Of a DNA stretch of 59,688 bases, positions 14,687 through 21,953 are shown piece after piece; position 1 is the stretch's first letter, and every line of letters starts with the position of its first letter. The notes beneath the pieces were generated by a model. The model had not been told where the DNA came from, did not search any database, and saw only the letters and a program-made list of their open reading frames with translations. The stretch comes from a virus, in IMG/VR virus record IMGVR_UViG_3300036399_001256, positions 1 to 59,688 of that record; one strand, given 5' to 3'. Both the position numbers and the translations under genes were made by a program.

Positions 14687-15502
14687 TTAGAATTTGAGGA
14701 TTTTGCCAGCGACGATGTCGCGGGGGGATTTTTCGATGGAGCCGATGTAAACCGGCACGTTTTCAAGATTCGCTTCGAGGGCGGTGATGAGGTTGTCGAA
14801 CGCCTTGTCTTCGACTTTCTCGGAGTGGAGGATCTTCGTCTCGAACGTGAGACGCCCATCGTTGATCCGATAGCGAAGCAGCACCGTGAGTTCAAACGTG
14901 GTTTGATCTTCCGATCCTCGGAACACCGGGATGTGGATGACGAGTTGGGATGGCACTTTCGTTTCACCGCCCGCACCAGCCTTCGCTTCGGTGGTTTCTT
15001 CCCATGCAATCTGCCGGTCGCCGTTGGCGAGGCTTTGCACCGATTTGAACACCGTGTTGCGCTTGCCTTGGAGGCTGGTTGCGATGGTGAGAACGTCCGC
15101 AGCGGCTGGCGACTTGATGTTTTCCAGATGCTCCTCGATGAACTCAATAAATGAGGTTTGAGAGAGGGGTTTCTGGTCGATGCCCATCCAGTCGCGCCAT
15201 TCCCTCGTGTGGCGGAGTTGATAGGTGGCGGAGTGGTCGCCCCATTGAGCATCGAACGGATCAGCGGCGTGCCAGTTCATTACCGTTTGGATGCGGCGTT
15301 TATCGGGGTCGGCAAAAACCACCGCACTTTCGTTGTGCTGGTTCAAATAATCGGTTAGAGCACCGATGGTATCGAGTTTGAGCGTGGCGTATTTGCGCCC
15401 GGGCGAGTCGGCGTCAAAATCATCCGGGATCATGGAGTGACCCGATGGGATGACACACTTCTTGGTTGGTAGCCGCAGAGCGGCGAGGATTTCCGGAATC
15501 AT
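14687..15502 (-). CDS. DUF2303 family protein
   Basis: 271 aa. It contains ALTDYLNQHNE, VVFADPDKRR, MNWHAADPFDAQWGDHSATY and FIEFIEEHLENI, the conserved order of DUF2303 (YfdQ-like) proteins encoded with recombination genes in phages and prophages. The biochemical role is unknown. It lies between a 121-aa hypothetical protein and the SSB-like gene in the leftward operon, consistent with a part in single-strand annealing recombination. Confidence 0.82.
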   Translation of the reverse strand: MIPEILAALRLPTKKCVIPSGHSMIPDDFDADSPGRKYATLKLDTIGALTDYLNQHNESAVVFADPDKRRIQTVMNWHAADPFDAQWGDHSATYQLRHTREWRDWMGIDQKPLSQTSFIEFIEEHLENIKSPAAADVLTIATSLQGKRNTVFKSVQSLANGDRQIAWEETTEAKAGAGGETKVPSQLVIHIPVFRGSEDQTTFELTVLLRYRINDGRLTFETKILHSEKVEDKAFDNLITALEANLENVPVYIGSIEKSPRDIVAGKILKF

Positions 15503-15532
15503 GGTATTGGTTGTGAGATTGGGGTTGGGAGA

Positions 15533-15898
15533 TTATTCGCCGACGGCGGGTTTGTTCACGGCCTTGGGCTCACCAAACGGGAGTTTCATTTGCCGGGGGT
15601 TGTCCTTCACCAGATGCCCGTCTTCGGTGACGAAGAACATATTGGGCGCGGTGTCGGGATAGAGCGGAGTCGTGGAGACTTTACCGGAAACCTCGACTTG
15701 GCCGGCGTCGCGGCCGCGGGGCTTCACTTCGATGGTGAGGGTGAGCTTCCCGGTTTTGCCGGTTTGCTCGACATCTTTGACGAGCCTGGTCATGGCTTCG
15801 CTCGCCTGATCGGCAAGGTCACCTTGTGAAATCGCGTTCAGGGCGTACGCGAACGCATTGGAGGGCATTTCTGCTTCTTTTTCTTCTTCGGCTAACAT
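15533..15898 (-). CDS. Hypothetical protein of the recombination cluster (121 aa)
   Basis: N-terminal acidic stretch (MLAEEEKEAEMPSNAFAYAL), then a beta-rich part (KLTLTIEVKPRGRDAGQVEV) and the end GHLVKDNPRQMKLPFGEP. This pattern recurs in small proteins placed between Sak4-type ATPases and DUF2303 genes in phages; their function is unknown. Met11 is an alternative start. It follows the ATPase gene by 3 bp. Confidence 0.7.
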   Translation of the reverse strand: MLAEEEKEAEMPSNAFAYALNAISQGDLADQASEAMTRLVKDVEQTGKTGKLTLTIEVKPRGRDAGQVEVSGKVSTTPLYPDTAPNMFFVTEDGHLVKDNPRQMKLPFGEPKAVNKPAVGE

Positions 15899-15901
15899 GG
15901 C

Positions 15902-16858
15902 TTATTCGGTTGGGGATTCGTCTGTGGGGGTGGCTTTGAAGGCGGCGATGGCTTCGAGGAAACCATCCTTGCGGGTGAGGATCTGCTTGCGCTTCGCGGC
16001 AAGCAGATCGCGGAGAGTTTGGCCAGGGCGGAGCCATTCGATGGAGACGAGGTAGTCGATGGCATCTTGTTGGATGTCGCCAAACAGCTTCTCAATTTCG
16101 TCCTCCGTGGGAGCGGCGACGGGATTGAACTTCGCGGCTTCGGCGGCGAACGCATCCCACGAAAGATCCATCTCGAAAGGCAGCGGGATTCGGCGCTTGG
16201 CGAGGAATGCAGGACGCTCTTCGGTGTAAAGGACGCGCACACCCTCACCGCGAGCCTTGGCTTTGCGGGCGTTTTTCTCTTTGAGGAGATCCACCTTGTA
16301 TCCGGCAAAGAACATATGATCGACAGCCTCATGAAAGAGCAGCGCCGCCTTATCATTCATCTTGAGCGAAAAGCGGTCGTATCGCTCGCCTTGGAAAATA
16401 TCATCCACGGTTTTCATTTGGGCGTGACCCAAACAGATGACGTTCATGGTCGAGCGCAGGCGCTTGAGGGTTGACCAGAATTCCACCCACTCCTCGCATG
16501 CGATGACATATCCCTTGCCGAAACCGCCGCCGACTTCCTCGATGGATTTGGCGTTGTTCTCTTTGCAGACGTGAGCCCAAACCAGCGGTTCAAGGCCGTT
16601 GATGGTGTCGATCACCAGTGATTTGAAGTCATGCTTCTCAAACATGAGTTCGTTGATGGCCTGCTTCACTTCGGCCCATGTTTTCGGGGTCGGGAAGCTG
16701 GCAACGTCGAGACTTCCAACGCCGTCGTCGGTGCCGAGGAAGATCGGATTTGGAGCGGCTGCACCGAACGTGGATTTACCAACACCACCGGGACCGTAGA
16801 GACCGAGAAAATGAGGGCGAAGCTGGGGACCTTTGTGGACTTTAGAGAGTAGTGACAT
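15902..16858 (-). CDS. RecA-fold recombination ATPase (Sak4-like, AAA_24)
   Basis: 318 aa. Walker A YGPGGVGKST (21-30) near the N-terminus; Walker B SLVIDTINGLE (about 79-89); then GHAQMKTV and a KMNDKAALLFHEAVD segment typical of phage nucleotide-binding proteins related to Sak4. These anneal or exchange single strands together with an SSB, and an SSB-like gene is close by. The C-terminal 60 residues are helical and charged. It is the first recombination gene of the leftward operon. Confidence 0.83.
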   Translation of the reverse strand: MSLLSKVHKGPQLRPHFLGLYGPGGVGKSTFGAAAPNPIFLGTDDGVGSLDVASFPTPKTWAEVKQAINELMFEKHDFKSLVIDTINGLEPLVWAHVCKENNAKSIEEVGGGFGKGYVIACEEWVEFWSTLKRLRSTMNVICLGHAQMKTVDDIFQGERYDRFSLKMNDKAALLFHEAVDHMFFAGYKVDLLKEKNARKAKARGEGVRVLYTEERPAFLAKRRIPLPFEMDLSWDAFAAEAAKFNPVAAPTEDEIEKLFGDIQQDAIDYLVSIEWLRPGQTLRDLLAAKRKQILTRKDGFLEAIAAFKATPTDESPTE

Positions 16859-16859
16859 A

Positions 16860-17105
16860 TCAGTGGAATTCGTAGGTTTCTTCCTTCATCGCCAGCGTGC
16901 TCAGGCGTGCGGTTTCCTTGGCCGCATGGATCAGCAGGAGGATGAAGGTGATAAGGGAGACAACGCATCCACCGAGCGACAAGGTGTCTTGGTTCTTGAA
17001 TGCGGCGATGGAGAAGCCTCCGGCGGAGACTGCGAGGAAAAGCCAGATGAGGCTTTGCCAGAGTTTGGCGCGTGACTGCGCCCATAGGATTTCTGAACGT
17101 TTCAT
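16860..17105 (-). CDS. Small two-span membrane protein (81 aa)
   Basis: Two hydrophobic segments: LWQSLIWLFLAVSAGGFSIA (about 16-35) and LSLGGCVVSLITFILLLIHA (about 43-62), with a short charged C-terminus (KETARLSTLAMKEE). It lies immediately after the HTH gene and 1 bp before the ATPase start, early in the operon. It may be a superinfection-exclusion or signalling protein; the function is unknown. Confidence 0.65.
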   Translation of the reverse strand: MKRSEILWAQSRAKLWQSLIWLFLAVSAGGFSIAAFKNQDTLSLGGCVVSLITFILLLIHAAKETARLSTLAMKEETYEFH

Positions 17106-17112
17106 GATGTTG

Positions 17113-17436
17113 TTAGGATTTCTTCACCGCGCCTCTACGGGTCGATTTTAAAGACACAGCAAGGCATTGTTTTTCGCGGTCGCCACCCGCGCGCTTGAGG
17201 GCGATGAAGTCTTTCAGGTCGCTCAGCCGGTAGCGAATGACGGTCGGTGAGAACACGACCTTGGGAACACCGATGGAATCGAGCGTCTTGATGTTGCAGT
17301 CGATCAGTCCGGCGGCTTGCGATGGGCTGACCAATTCCAGATCATCGCCATACTCGGCGATAAGAGCACGGACAGCGTCGGCGCGGATCGAGTCGATGAG
17401 GGCTTGGCGCTCCTCGCTGGTCAGAATCAGGTCCAT
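17113..17436 (-). CDS. HTH protein, excisionase/MerR-like (107 aa)
   Basis: Residues about 36-80 (ELVSPSQAAGLIDCNIKTLD, then SIGVPKVVFSPTVIRYRLSD) form the winged HTH seen in excisionase and MerR-like (HTH_17) proteins; the RYRLSDL wing is typical. The C-terminus is basic (KSTRRGAVKKS). Encoded second in the leftward operon beside the lysogeny switch, it fits a role as excisionase or early regulator working with the integrase at 18461. Confidence 0.75.
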   Translation of the reverse strand: MDLILTSEERQALIDSIRADAVRALIAEYGDDLELVSPSQAAGLIDCNIKTLDSIGVPKVVFSPTVIRYRLSDLKDFIALKRAGGDREKQCLAVSLKSTRRGAVKKS

Positions 17437-17438
17437 GC

Positions 17439-17645
17439 TCAGTGTGCGGGCTCAAGTTTGGGGCCGGAGAATTTCGCTTCGCCGCTCTTGAGGCGCTCGA
17501 TGCCGTCGAGAAGGAGGACTCGGGCGAGGTTGGATTCAGTGGTTCCGTTGTCGCGGGCGAGCTTTCCGAGTTCGCTCTTGGCGGGTCCGATGGGGACATT
17601 TACGCGACCCTCGGCGTTTTTGGCTGGTCGTTTCGGCTTGGGCAT
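17439..17645 (-). CDS. Ribbon-helix-helix-type small DNA-binding protein (68 aa)
   Basis: Basic tail MPKPKRPAKNAEGR, then VNVPIGPAKSELGKLARDNG (beta strand and helix) and a second helix SNLARVLLLDGIERLK, which is the Arc/CopG ribbon-helix-helix arrangement. It is the first gene of the leftward operon, divergent from the Xre repressor, and the 52 bp between the two starts hold palindromic operators. It is therefore a good candidate for the Cro-like partner of the switch. Confidence 0.7.
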   Translation of the reverse strand: MPKPKRPAKNAEGRVNVPIGPAKSELGKLARDNGTTESNLARVLLLDGIERLKSGEAKFSGPKLEPAH

Positions 17646-17656
17646 GGCGGGAAACT

Positions 17657-17674
17657 GTTTCCAAATTTGGAAAC
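17657..17674. promoter_or_regulatory. Palindromic operator O1
   Basis: GTTTCCAAATTTGGAAAC is a perfect 18-bp palindrome. It lies between the divergent starts of the ribbon-helix-helix gene (17645) and the Xre repressor (17698 or 17725). A second, imperfect copy begins 31 bp away, about three helical turns. Confidence 0.8.
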
Positions 17675-17687
17675 TGCCAAGGAAAAA

Positions 17688-17705
17688 GTTTCCAAAAATG
17701 GAAAA
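17688..17705. promoter_or_regulatory. Operator O2 (imperfect copy)
   Basis: GTTTCCAAAAATGGAAAA matches O1 at most positions. It overlaps the first possible ATG of the repressor gene (17698), which favours the second ATG at 17725. A further half-like site, CCATTGGAAAT, lies at about 17716-17726. Confidence 0.65.
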
Positions 17706-17724
17706 TGAATGTTACCCATTGGAA

Positions 17725-18180
17725 ATGAATACCTACCCAGTCACGGAATCCATGCGCCAGATCACTTTGCAGGCGATGCGCCAACGGAAAATGAACAAGA
17801 CCGACCTCGCCACCGCCATTGAACTTGGCAAGGCATGGGTGACAAAGTTTTTGGATGGTTCGATGAAGACGATGAGGGAGCGAACGATGTTTGATTTGCA
17901 GGATCTACTAGGAATCCAGTATTTCACTATTGAAAAGGCAGTTGGCGACCGTTCGCCCCTTGCAAACAAGCTCGCAGCCGCGATTGACTCCGATCCTCAG
18001 TTCGCGAAACTCACCACCGCATTGCATGAGGTTCTGCTAGAAGCACGCGCTACTTACACCCCTCGTTTCGTGCCAACAAAGGAGATGTCGGCGCTGGGAA
18101 AAAAGATCATCGCCATCGCCTCAGAGAATCCAGAAAAACCCGGCAAGGTCGCCCGCCTGGTTCTTGAATTACTGGCATGA
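17725..18180 (+). CDS. Xre-family repressor (lysogeny switch)
   Basis: 151 aa from the ATG at 17725 (160 aa if 17698 is used). MRQITLQAMRQRKMNKTDLA, then TAIELGKAWVTKFLDGSMKT is an HTH in which the recognition helix carries KAWVTKFLDG. The C-terminal part (SPLANKLAAAIDSDPQF and after) is helical and probably serves for dimerisation. There is no sign of a LexA-type peptidase domain, so prophage induction would not be by RecA-driven self-cleavage. It is divergent from the early operon across operators O1 and O2. Confidence 0.78.
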   Translation: MNTYPVTESMRQITLQAMRQRKMNKTDLATAIELGKAWVTKFLDGSMKTMRERTMFDLQDLLGIQYFTIEKAVGDRSPLANKLAAAIDSDPQFAKLTTALHEVLLEARATYTPRFVPTKEMSALGKKIIAIASENPEKPGKVARLVLELLA

Positions 18181-18254
18181 TCGCAGACTGATCACAACGG
18201 CAATGATCGCCACCACCACCAGATTTCACGCCACCCAATCCCCGCTGAATCGTC

Positions 18255-18446
18255 TCACTCGTAAACCCTTCCCCTGTTGTCGAATGAGTAGTCCCGATCA
18301 TCCTCCACCGGCTCAGTTTTCTCGATCACTTCCGGCGGGGCGTCCAGCCATGCCACCACCGCCGACACCAGCCCCCACACACCGACGATTCCAAGCGCGG
18401 CGAAAAACGCCGCGATGACCATCTGTCGCCGGAAACTGATCCCCAT
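18255..18446 (-). CDS. Small single-span membrane protein (63 aa)
   Basis: MGISFRRQMVIAAFFAALGI continuing VGVWGLVSAVVAWL gives one long hydrophobic helix after a basic N-terminus, followed by an acidic tail (EKTEPVEDDRDYSFD). It lies between the repressor and integrase genes on the opposite strand, its start 14 bp from the integrase start. Such lysogeny-region membrane proteins often act in superinfection exclusion; here that is only a guess. An upstream ATG at 18482 would overlap the integrase gene. Confidence 0.6.
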   Translation of the reverse strand: MGISFRRQMVIAAFFAALGIVGVWGLVSAVVAWLDAPPEVIEKTEPVEDDRDYSFDNRGRVYE

Positions 18447-18460
18447 ACCGCTACTCCACC

Positions 18461-19681
18461 ATGCCCCGCCCTGCCCCGTCAACCACCACCGTGCGCGTCC
18501 GCTCGGTGTCGTTGAGCATCTACCCGCTCGCCGCCCGCCCCGGGTATTTCCAGTTTCAGTATCGCGACCTCGACGGGAAGACGAAGAAAATCACCCGCTC
18601 CAACCTCCCAGCGGCGAAGCAGGCGGCGAGTGATGTCGCCATCCGCATCCACAACGGGGCGGTCAGCATCGAGGATCTCACGCCCGACCAACTCCGCATC
18701 GTGCGGCGGCTCCTGGACGTCGATCCATCGCTGGCGGAGGTGGATGAGTTTCTCGCGTGGCGGCACCGTGCGCGGCCGGTGACGCCGACGGCGGATGTGA
18801 TCGCCGGATTCCTCGACGCAAAGCGCACAAGCGCCGGGAGGTCGCCACACAACCTCCGCACGCTGGAGCGCCACCTTGGGATTCTGGATGGGCTGGGGAA
18901 TCGCCCGCTATCCTCCCTCGTCGTCGGCGACATTGCCGCGCTCCTCGCCGGGAAATCACCGCGGACTCGCCGGAACACCCGGGCGTCGTGGGTGACGCTG
19001 TGGCGGTGGGCCCGTCGCAACGGGCATCTCCCGGATGATTCGACGATGACGGCACCGGAGCGCATCGAGCGCCCGTCGATAGATCGACCGATCCCCACCA
19101 CCTACGAGCCGGAGGAGTTGCGGGCCCTACTCCGCGAGGTTTCGCCGAAATACCTGCCATGGCTCGCACTGGCCGCGTTTGCGGGGATTCGCACGGAAGA
19201 GGTGTGCCCGGACCGGCACGGCACCAAATCGCCGTTGGATTGGGCGGATTTTCATTGGGACCGGAAGTTGATCATCATCCGGCCGGAAACCGCGAAGATG
19301 AAGCATCGGCGGGTCGTGCCGATTCTGCCGGCGCTCGAAGCATGGTTGTCACCGTTGCGGCAGGACTCCGGACCGGTCGGCCCCACGCTTCCCCCGCACC
19401 AGCCCGCCGCCGGGGGGCGGGAGTCTGAGACGACGCGACTCGGGGGATTCATCGGGGGGTGGAAGCGAAACGCTCTCCGGCACTCGTTCATTTCCTACCG
19501 GGCGGCGCTGGTGGGGCTGGCGCAGACGGCGATGGAGGCGGGGAACTCGGAGAGTGAATCGAGGAAAAGCTACAACGACGCCAAGGGGGCGGACGTGGCG
19601 GGGGAGTGGTTTGGGGTGTTTCCGCAAAGTTTCCGCGATTCTTCACCGCCTCGCGATCCGCCTCCATCCGTGGAACACTGA
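18461..19681 (+). CDS. Tyrosine-type integrase
   Basis: 406 aa. The N-terminal arm-binding part contains YFQFQYRDLDGKTKKITRS; a core-binding SAM-like domain runs from about 105 to 200. The catalytic domain shows FAGIRTEEV (Arg I), ETAKMKHRRVVPI (Lys), NALRHSFISYR (box II) and SRKSYNDA (probable catalytic Tyr). Box II has Asn where the first His of H-x-L-R-H is usual. I know this variant from Verrucomicrobia/Planctomycetes integrases. It inserts the phage at a tRNA gene: the attP core lies 60 bp past its stop, and its own 3' end carries one arm-site copy. Confidence 0.9.
   Translation: MPRPAPSTTTVRVRSVSLSIYPLAARPGYFQFQYRDLDGKTKKITRSNLPAAKQAASDVAIRIHNGAVSIEDLTPDQLRIVRRLLDVDPSLAEVDEFLAWRHRARPVTPTADVIAGFLDAKRTSAGRSPHNLRTLERHLGILDGLGNRPLSSLVVGDIAALLAGKSPRTRRNTRASWVTLWRWARRNGHLPDDSTMTAPERIERPSIDRPIPTTYEPEELRALLREVSPKYLPWLALAAFAGIRTEEVCPDRHGTKSPLDWADFHWDRKLIIIRPETAKMKHRRVVPILPALEAWLSPLRQDSGPVGPTLPPHQPAAGGRESETTRLGGFIGGWKRNALRHSFISYRAALVGLAQTAMEAGNSESESRKSYNDAKGADVAGEWFGVFPQSFRDSSPPRDPPPSVEH
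19616..19639. repeat. Integrase arm-type site, P-arm copy
   Basis: GTGTTTCCGCAAAGTTTCCG, then CGAT: a 24-bp direct repeat of 19788-19811 with only the C/T differences at two positions. It contains GTTTCCG twice. It lies inside the last codons of the integrase gene, on one side of the attP core. Confidence 0.65.
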
Positions 19682-19786
19682 AAACCCTCGTTTTCAAGGA
19701 TTTCGGGTCGCAACGCCCCGCCATGATCCGCCCGATTCATGGTTCGAATCCCTCCCTGTCCGCTGTTGGTTGTAGGTGTTCCACGG
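19668..19786. repeat. 11-bp inverted repeat around the attP core
   Basis: CCGTGGAACAC (19668-19678) is the perfect reverse complement of GTGTTCCACGG (19776-19786). The pair encloses the tRNA-like attP core (19741-19764) and lies within the two arm-type sites. It is probably a binding site for an accessory factor or for Int. Confidence 0.65.
19741..19764. other. attP core (tRNA 3'-end identity segment)
   Basis: Begins GGTTCGAATCCC and continues TCCCTGTCCGCT. This reads as the T-loop, the 3' half of the T-stem and the 3' acceptor strand of a serine-type tRNA (5' GGACAGG would pair with CCTGTCC). No other part of a tRNA is present, which is the usual sign of an attP that restores a host tRNA gene on integration. 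It lies just after the integrase gene and between two arm-type repeats. Confidence 0.8.
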
Positions 19787-19787
19787 C

Positions 19788-19811
19788 GTGTTTCCGTAAA
19801 GTTTCCGTGAT
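19788..19811. repeat. Integrase arm-type site, P'-arm copy
   Basis: GTGTTTCCGTAAAGTTTCCG, then TGAT: direct repeat of 19616-19639. It ends at the stop of the leftward gene 19811-20071. Confidence 0.65.
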
Positions 19812-20071
19812 CAAGAGGCAATACCCACGTTCGGCGGAAGAATGGCATTCAGGACGGCGCGGACAGTTCGGATTTCCTGCGCGGTGAGTTCGCCGCAGCG
19901 GAGTCGCAGACCCTCGTCGGACTGTGAACGCCAGTCGATAACTCTGCGTTGGGTCTGCATGGACTCAGCCATCAAAGCCTCTCGGCAGTCGCAAGCGAAG
20001 TGGTGCGCCACGCAACGCCGAACAAAGCGGTCGAGGTCAACGGGCGGGGCGGTGTGTGTCGGAGTTTCCAT
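19811..20071 (-). CDS. Small hypothetical protein with Cys/His cluster (86 aa)
   Basis: METPTHTAPPVDLDRFVRRC followed by VAHHFACDCREAL gives a C-x3-HH-x2-C-x-C cluster that could hold a metal. The end, EIRTVRAVLNAILPPNV, is helical. No family name known to me. It is the last gene of the leftward block that begins at 23189 and ends exactly at the attP arm site. An ATG at 20125 would add 18 residues. Confidence 0.62.
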   Translation of the reverse strand: METPTHTAPPVDLDRFVRRCVAHHFACDCREALMAESMQTQRRVIDWRSQSDEGLRLRCGELTAQEIRTVRAVLNAILPPNVGIAS

Positions 20072-20075
20072 GTAG

Positions 20076-20435
20076 TTAGAGAGTTTTGGGAGGTAGCGGA
20101 GTGGCGTTGTCCGCCCGTGCCTCACCTATTGCGTTCGGTGGAGATAATTTAAGACCGCACCAAGGGCAGAATCCCATGGGTGGGAGGTCGCATCCGACTT
20201 TCCACGATCCATTCCATTCGCGGATCAATGCGCCATAACCTTCATTATCTGTGCAGGGTTGTTTCGCGTCGCGGAATGGGAGGCATTCGCAGCTTGGTTG
20301 TTTTTCAAGCCATCGCCCGCAGACGGATCGGTATTGGTTGCCATGCCATCCTTTTCGGTCATTCAGATACTTTATCAGGCTTGGTGCGCTCATATCTGAT
20401 GCTTTTTGCTTATTTGATGCTTTTAGGTCATTCAT
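20076..20435 (-). CDS. Zinc-ribbon phage protein (119 aa)
   Basis: C-terminal FCPWCGLKLSP with an upstream CxCxxxxxDAKQPC region (PSCECLPFRDAKQPC) gives two Cys pairs for a zinc site. GWHGNQYRSVCGRWLEKQ precedes it. Small phage proteins with a final C-P-x-C-G-x-x-L are common and of unknown role. The start overlaps the previous gene end (20432-20435, ATGA). Confidence 0.65.
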   Translation of the reverse strand: MNDLKASNKQKASDMSAPSLIKYLNDRKGWHGNQYRSVCGRWLEKQPSCECLPFRDAKQPCTDNEGYGALIREWNGSWKVGCDLPPMGFCPWCGLKLSPPNAIGEARADNATPLPPKTL

Positions 20436-20674
20436 ACTCTACTCGATTTAGGGTGTCTTCCTGTTTTCCATTCTTCGCGCCCGACGATTCGATGATCGTG
20501 GACGCGGTGTTGATATTCTCCGCACTTGATACACACCTCTTCGCTTGGTGATCCAAATCCGTTTATTGCGGTTATTGACCAGTCGTGACGGCATTCGCGC
20601 AACCACCGAACAATAGCCTGCATGGAACGCCGAGGAAGCGTTCTGGCAGGGCGTAGTTTTAGGGCGGCGTCCAT
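20432..20674 (-). CDS. Small Cys/His protein (80 aa)
   Basis: Contains RECRHDWSITAING and EEVCIKCGEYQHRVHDH, i.e. C-x-H then C-x2-C-G, a probable zinc knuckle of the kind seen in very small phage proteins (C-x-H-x-W core). The start at 20674 lies 4 bp after the preceding stop; Met18 (20623) is an alternative giving 63 aa. Confidence 0.6.
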   Translation of the reverse strand: MDAALKLRPARTLPRRSMQAIVRWLRECRHDWSITAINGFGSPSEEVCIKCGEYQHRVHDHRIVGREEWKTGRHPKSSRV

Positions 20675-20678
20675 GAGG

Positions 20679-21272
20679 CTAGGCGTTCAAATCCTCCCAC
20701 TCCTCAAACGGCACGAGCACCCCAGCCCGCACCATGATCCCCATCGCCTCAATCTCCTCACGGGAAAGCCCGCTGCGCTCCTCGGCGTTGATCAGCGTCA
20801 TGCAGTCGCCGGAATCAGCTTCCCACCAGTCGGGGCAGGCTGGAACGTCGTCAGTGGGGATGGATTGGGGGGCAGAAACCCACCCGGGCAACCCGACAAG
20901 CAGCGGTCCGTTGCCAGGGCCACCCTCGGGCAGCAGCGCCAGCCCAGCGGCTTCGAGGTCGGCGGTGGTGTGCTTCGAGGCTTTGACTGCATACTTCGCA
21001 CCCATCGCATTCGGCACTTTAGATTTTGGCCACGGCGTCCACCACGCTGGAGCCTTGTGCGGATCCAGTGTGAGCGGCTGGCGCTTTTTCTCGCGCTTCT
21101 TGGCTCGGTCGTAAATGCCGATGCGGCCGGTGGCGATTTCCTGAATAAGAATGCGCCACGATGGTTCGCCGGCGGTGATGCCGTGGCGCGAGACGCATTC
21201 GTAAAACGCGGACTGCTCTTGTAAGTAGGCGAGTTGGCTATCAGAGAGGCGGATGGAGTGGTTTCGGCTCAT
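20679..21272 (-). CDS. Hypothetical protein (197 aa)
   Basis: Starts MSRNHSIRLSDSQLAYLQEQ, which looks like a short DNA-binding-type strand and helix. A Lys/Arg-rich patch follows (YDRAKKREKKRQPLTL), and the C-terminus is acidic (GLSREEIEAMGIMVRAGVLV). No family recognised. The start was chosen for its ATGA overlap with the gene at 21269-21565; the frame extends upstream only as a shadow. Confidence 0.65.
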   Translation of the reverse strand: MSRNHSIRLSDSQLAYLQEQSAFYECVSRHGITAGEPSWRILIQEIATGRIGIYDRAKKREKKRQPLTLDPHKAPAWWTPWPKSKVPNAMGAKYAVKASKHTTADLEAAGLALLPEGGPGNGPLLVGLPGWVSAPQSIPTDDVPACPDWWEADSGDCMTLINAEERSGLSREEIEAMGIMVRAGVLVPFEEWEDLNA

Positions 21273-21565
21273 AGGGTGAGGGTGGCGGTGGTTTCGTGAT
21301 AGGCCTTTTCGGTGGTTTCCTCGACCTCGCGGAAGCGATGCGGCGAGAATCCACATTCGCCCCACTCGGGCTTGTGTGGGGCCGGTGGGTTGACGAGTTC
21401 GACGAGCAGCACCGCGCACGTTTCATCGCCTCTCCATCCCTGTGCCGGGATGATGTCGCGAACGGTGTATGCGTCGCCCTTCCGGGGCAGCGCCTTCATG
21501 TAGCTCGTGACCGCCGGCGGGAAGCGGTCATCGACGCAGACGACGGTTTTTCCTGGTTCAAACAT
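21269..21565 (-). CDS. Conserved small phage protein (98 aa)
   Basis: MFEPGKTVVCVDDRFPPAVT is followed by ALPRKGDAYTVRDIIPAQGW, CAVLLVELVNP and GFSPHRFREVE. This order (a small beta barrel ending in F-x-x-x-R-F-R) is frequent in temperate phage early regions and has no known function. The start overlaps the preceding small gene by 8 bp; its stop overlaps the next ATG. Confidence 0.72.
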   Translation of the reverse strand: MFEPGKTVVCVDDRFPPAVTSYMKALPRKGDAYTVRDIIPAQGWRGDETCAVLLVELVNPPAPHKPEWGECGFSPHRFREVEETTEKAYHETTATLTL

Positions 21566-21761
21566 AGTGGATGATGAGTTTGCGGACTTTGGGGCGGTTT
21601 TTCAGGAGGCGTTCAGCCGCGGCTCTCGCTCGCTGAGGAAGCGTCGGGACTTGGCAGGCGAGCACCTCCCGGCAGTCGATCGGGAGCGGCATGCGCCGGT
21701 GAAAGCGGTCGGTCCAGTCGCTCGCGGCAATGGCTCCATAACGGTGGATTCGGGTGTTCAT
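21558..21761 (-). CDS. Small hypothetical protein (67 aa)
   Basis: MNTRIHRYGAIAASDWTDRF and so on, with an Arg-rich helix (PQRARAAAERLLKNRPK). No family recognised. The ATG at 21761 lies only 2 bp after a junction motif (21764-21776), so there is no room for a standard ribosome-binding site. An in-frame GTG at 21767 lies within the motif. Confidence 0.6.
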   Translation of the reverse strand: MNTRIHRYGAIAASDWTDRFHRRMPLPIDCREVLACQVPTLPQRARAAAERLLKNRPKVRKLIIHYV

Positions 21762-21763
21762 GT

Positions 21764-21776
21764 TCACGTTTCGTCA
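21764..21776 (-). promoter_or_regulatory. Junction motif TGACGAAACGTGA
   Basis: Exact core. Its TGA (21774-21776) is the stop of the GTG-started gene at 21774-21953, and the next ATG (21761) follows 2 bp after the motif end. Confidence 0.7.
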
Positions 21777-21953
21777 GTGTTTGGATATGCGGAGAATTTC
21801 CAGCACGCATTCAACCCAGTGCTCTTGCGCTGGCGCGTTGATGCGCTCTTTCAGGTAGATCATCCACCCGGTCAGTCGGTGCTGTTGTTGCTCCTCCAGC
21901 GAATCGGCGGGGATGAGTTCGAGGATGCGGAGGAGGTCGGGGGTGGTGATCAC
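21774..21953 (-). CDS. Small hypothetical protein with GTG start (59 aa)
   Basis: Translated directly: MITTPDLLRILELIPADSLE, then a Gln-rich turn and LTGWMIYLKERINAPAQEHW, ending VLEILRISKH. Two amphipathic helices; no family recognised. The GTG at 21953 overlaps the TGA of the upstream gene (GTGA), and its own TGA falls in the junction motif. The clean fit between neighbours is the main support. Confidence 0.65.
   Translation of the reverse strand: MITTPDLLRILELIPADSLEEQQQHRLTGWMIYLKERINAPAQEHWVECVLEILRISKH

Noticed and set aside
17317-17724. Upstream extension of the repressor frame to 17317
   Set aside because: It reads antisense through two small DNA-binding genes and the operators. The Xre domain begins only after 17725.
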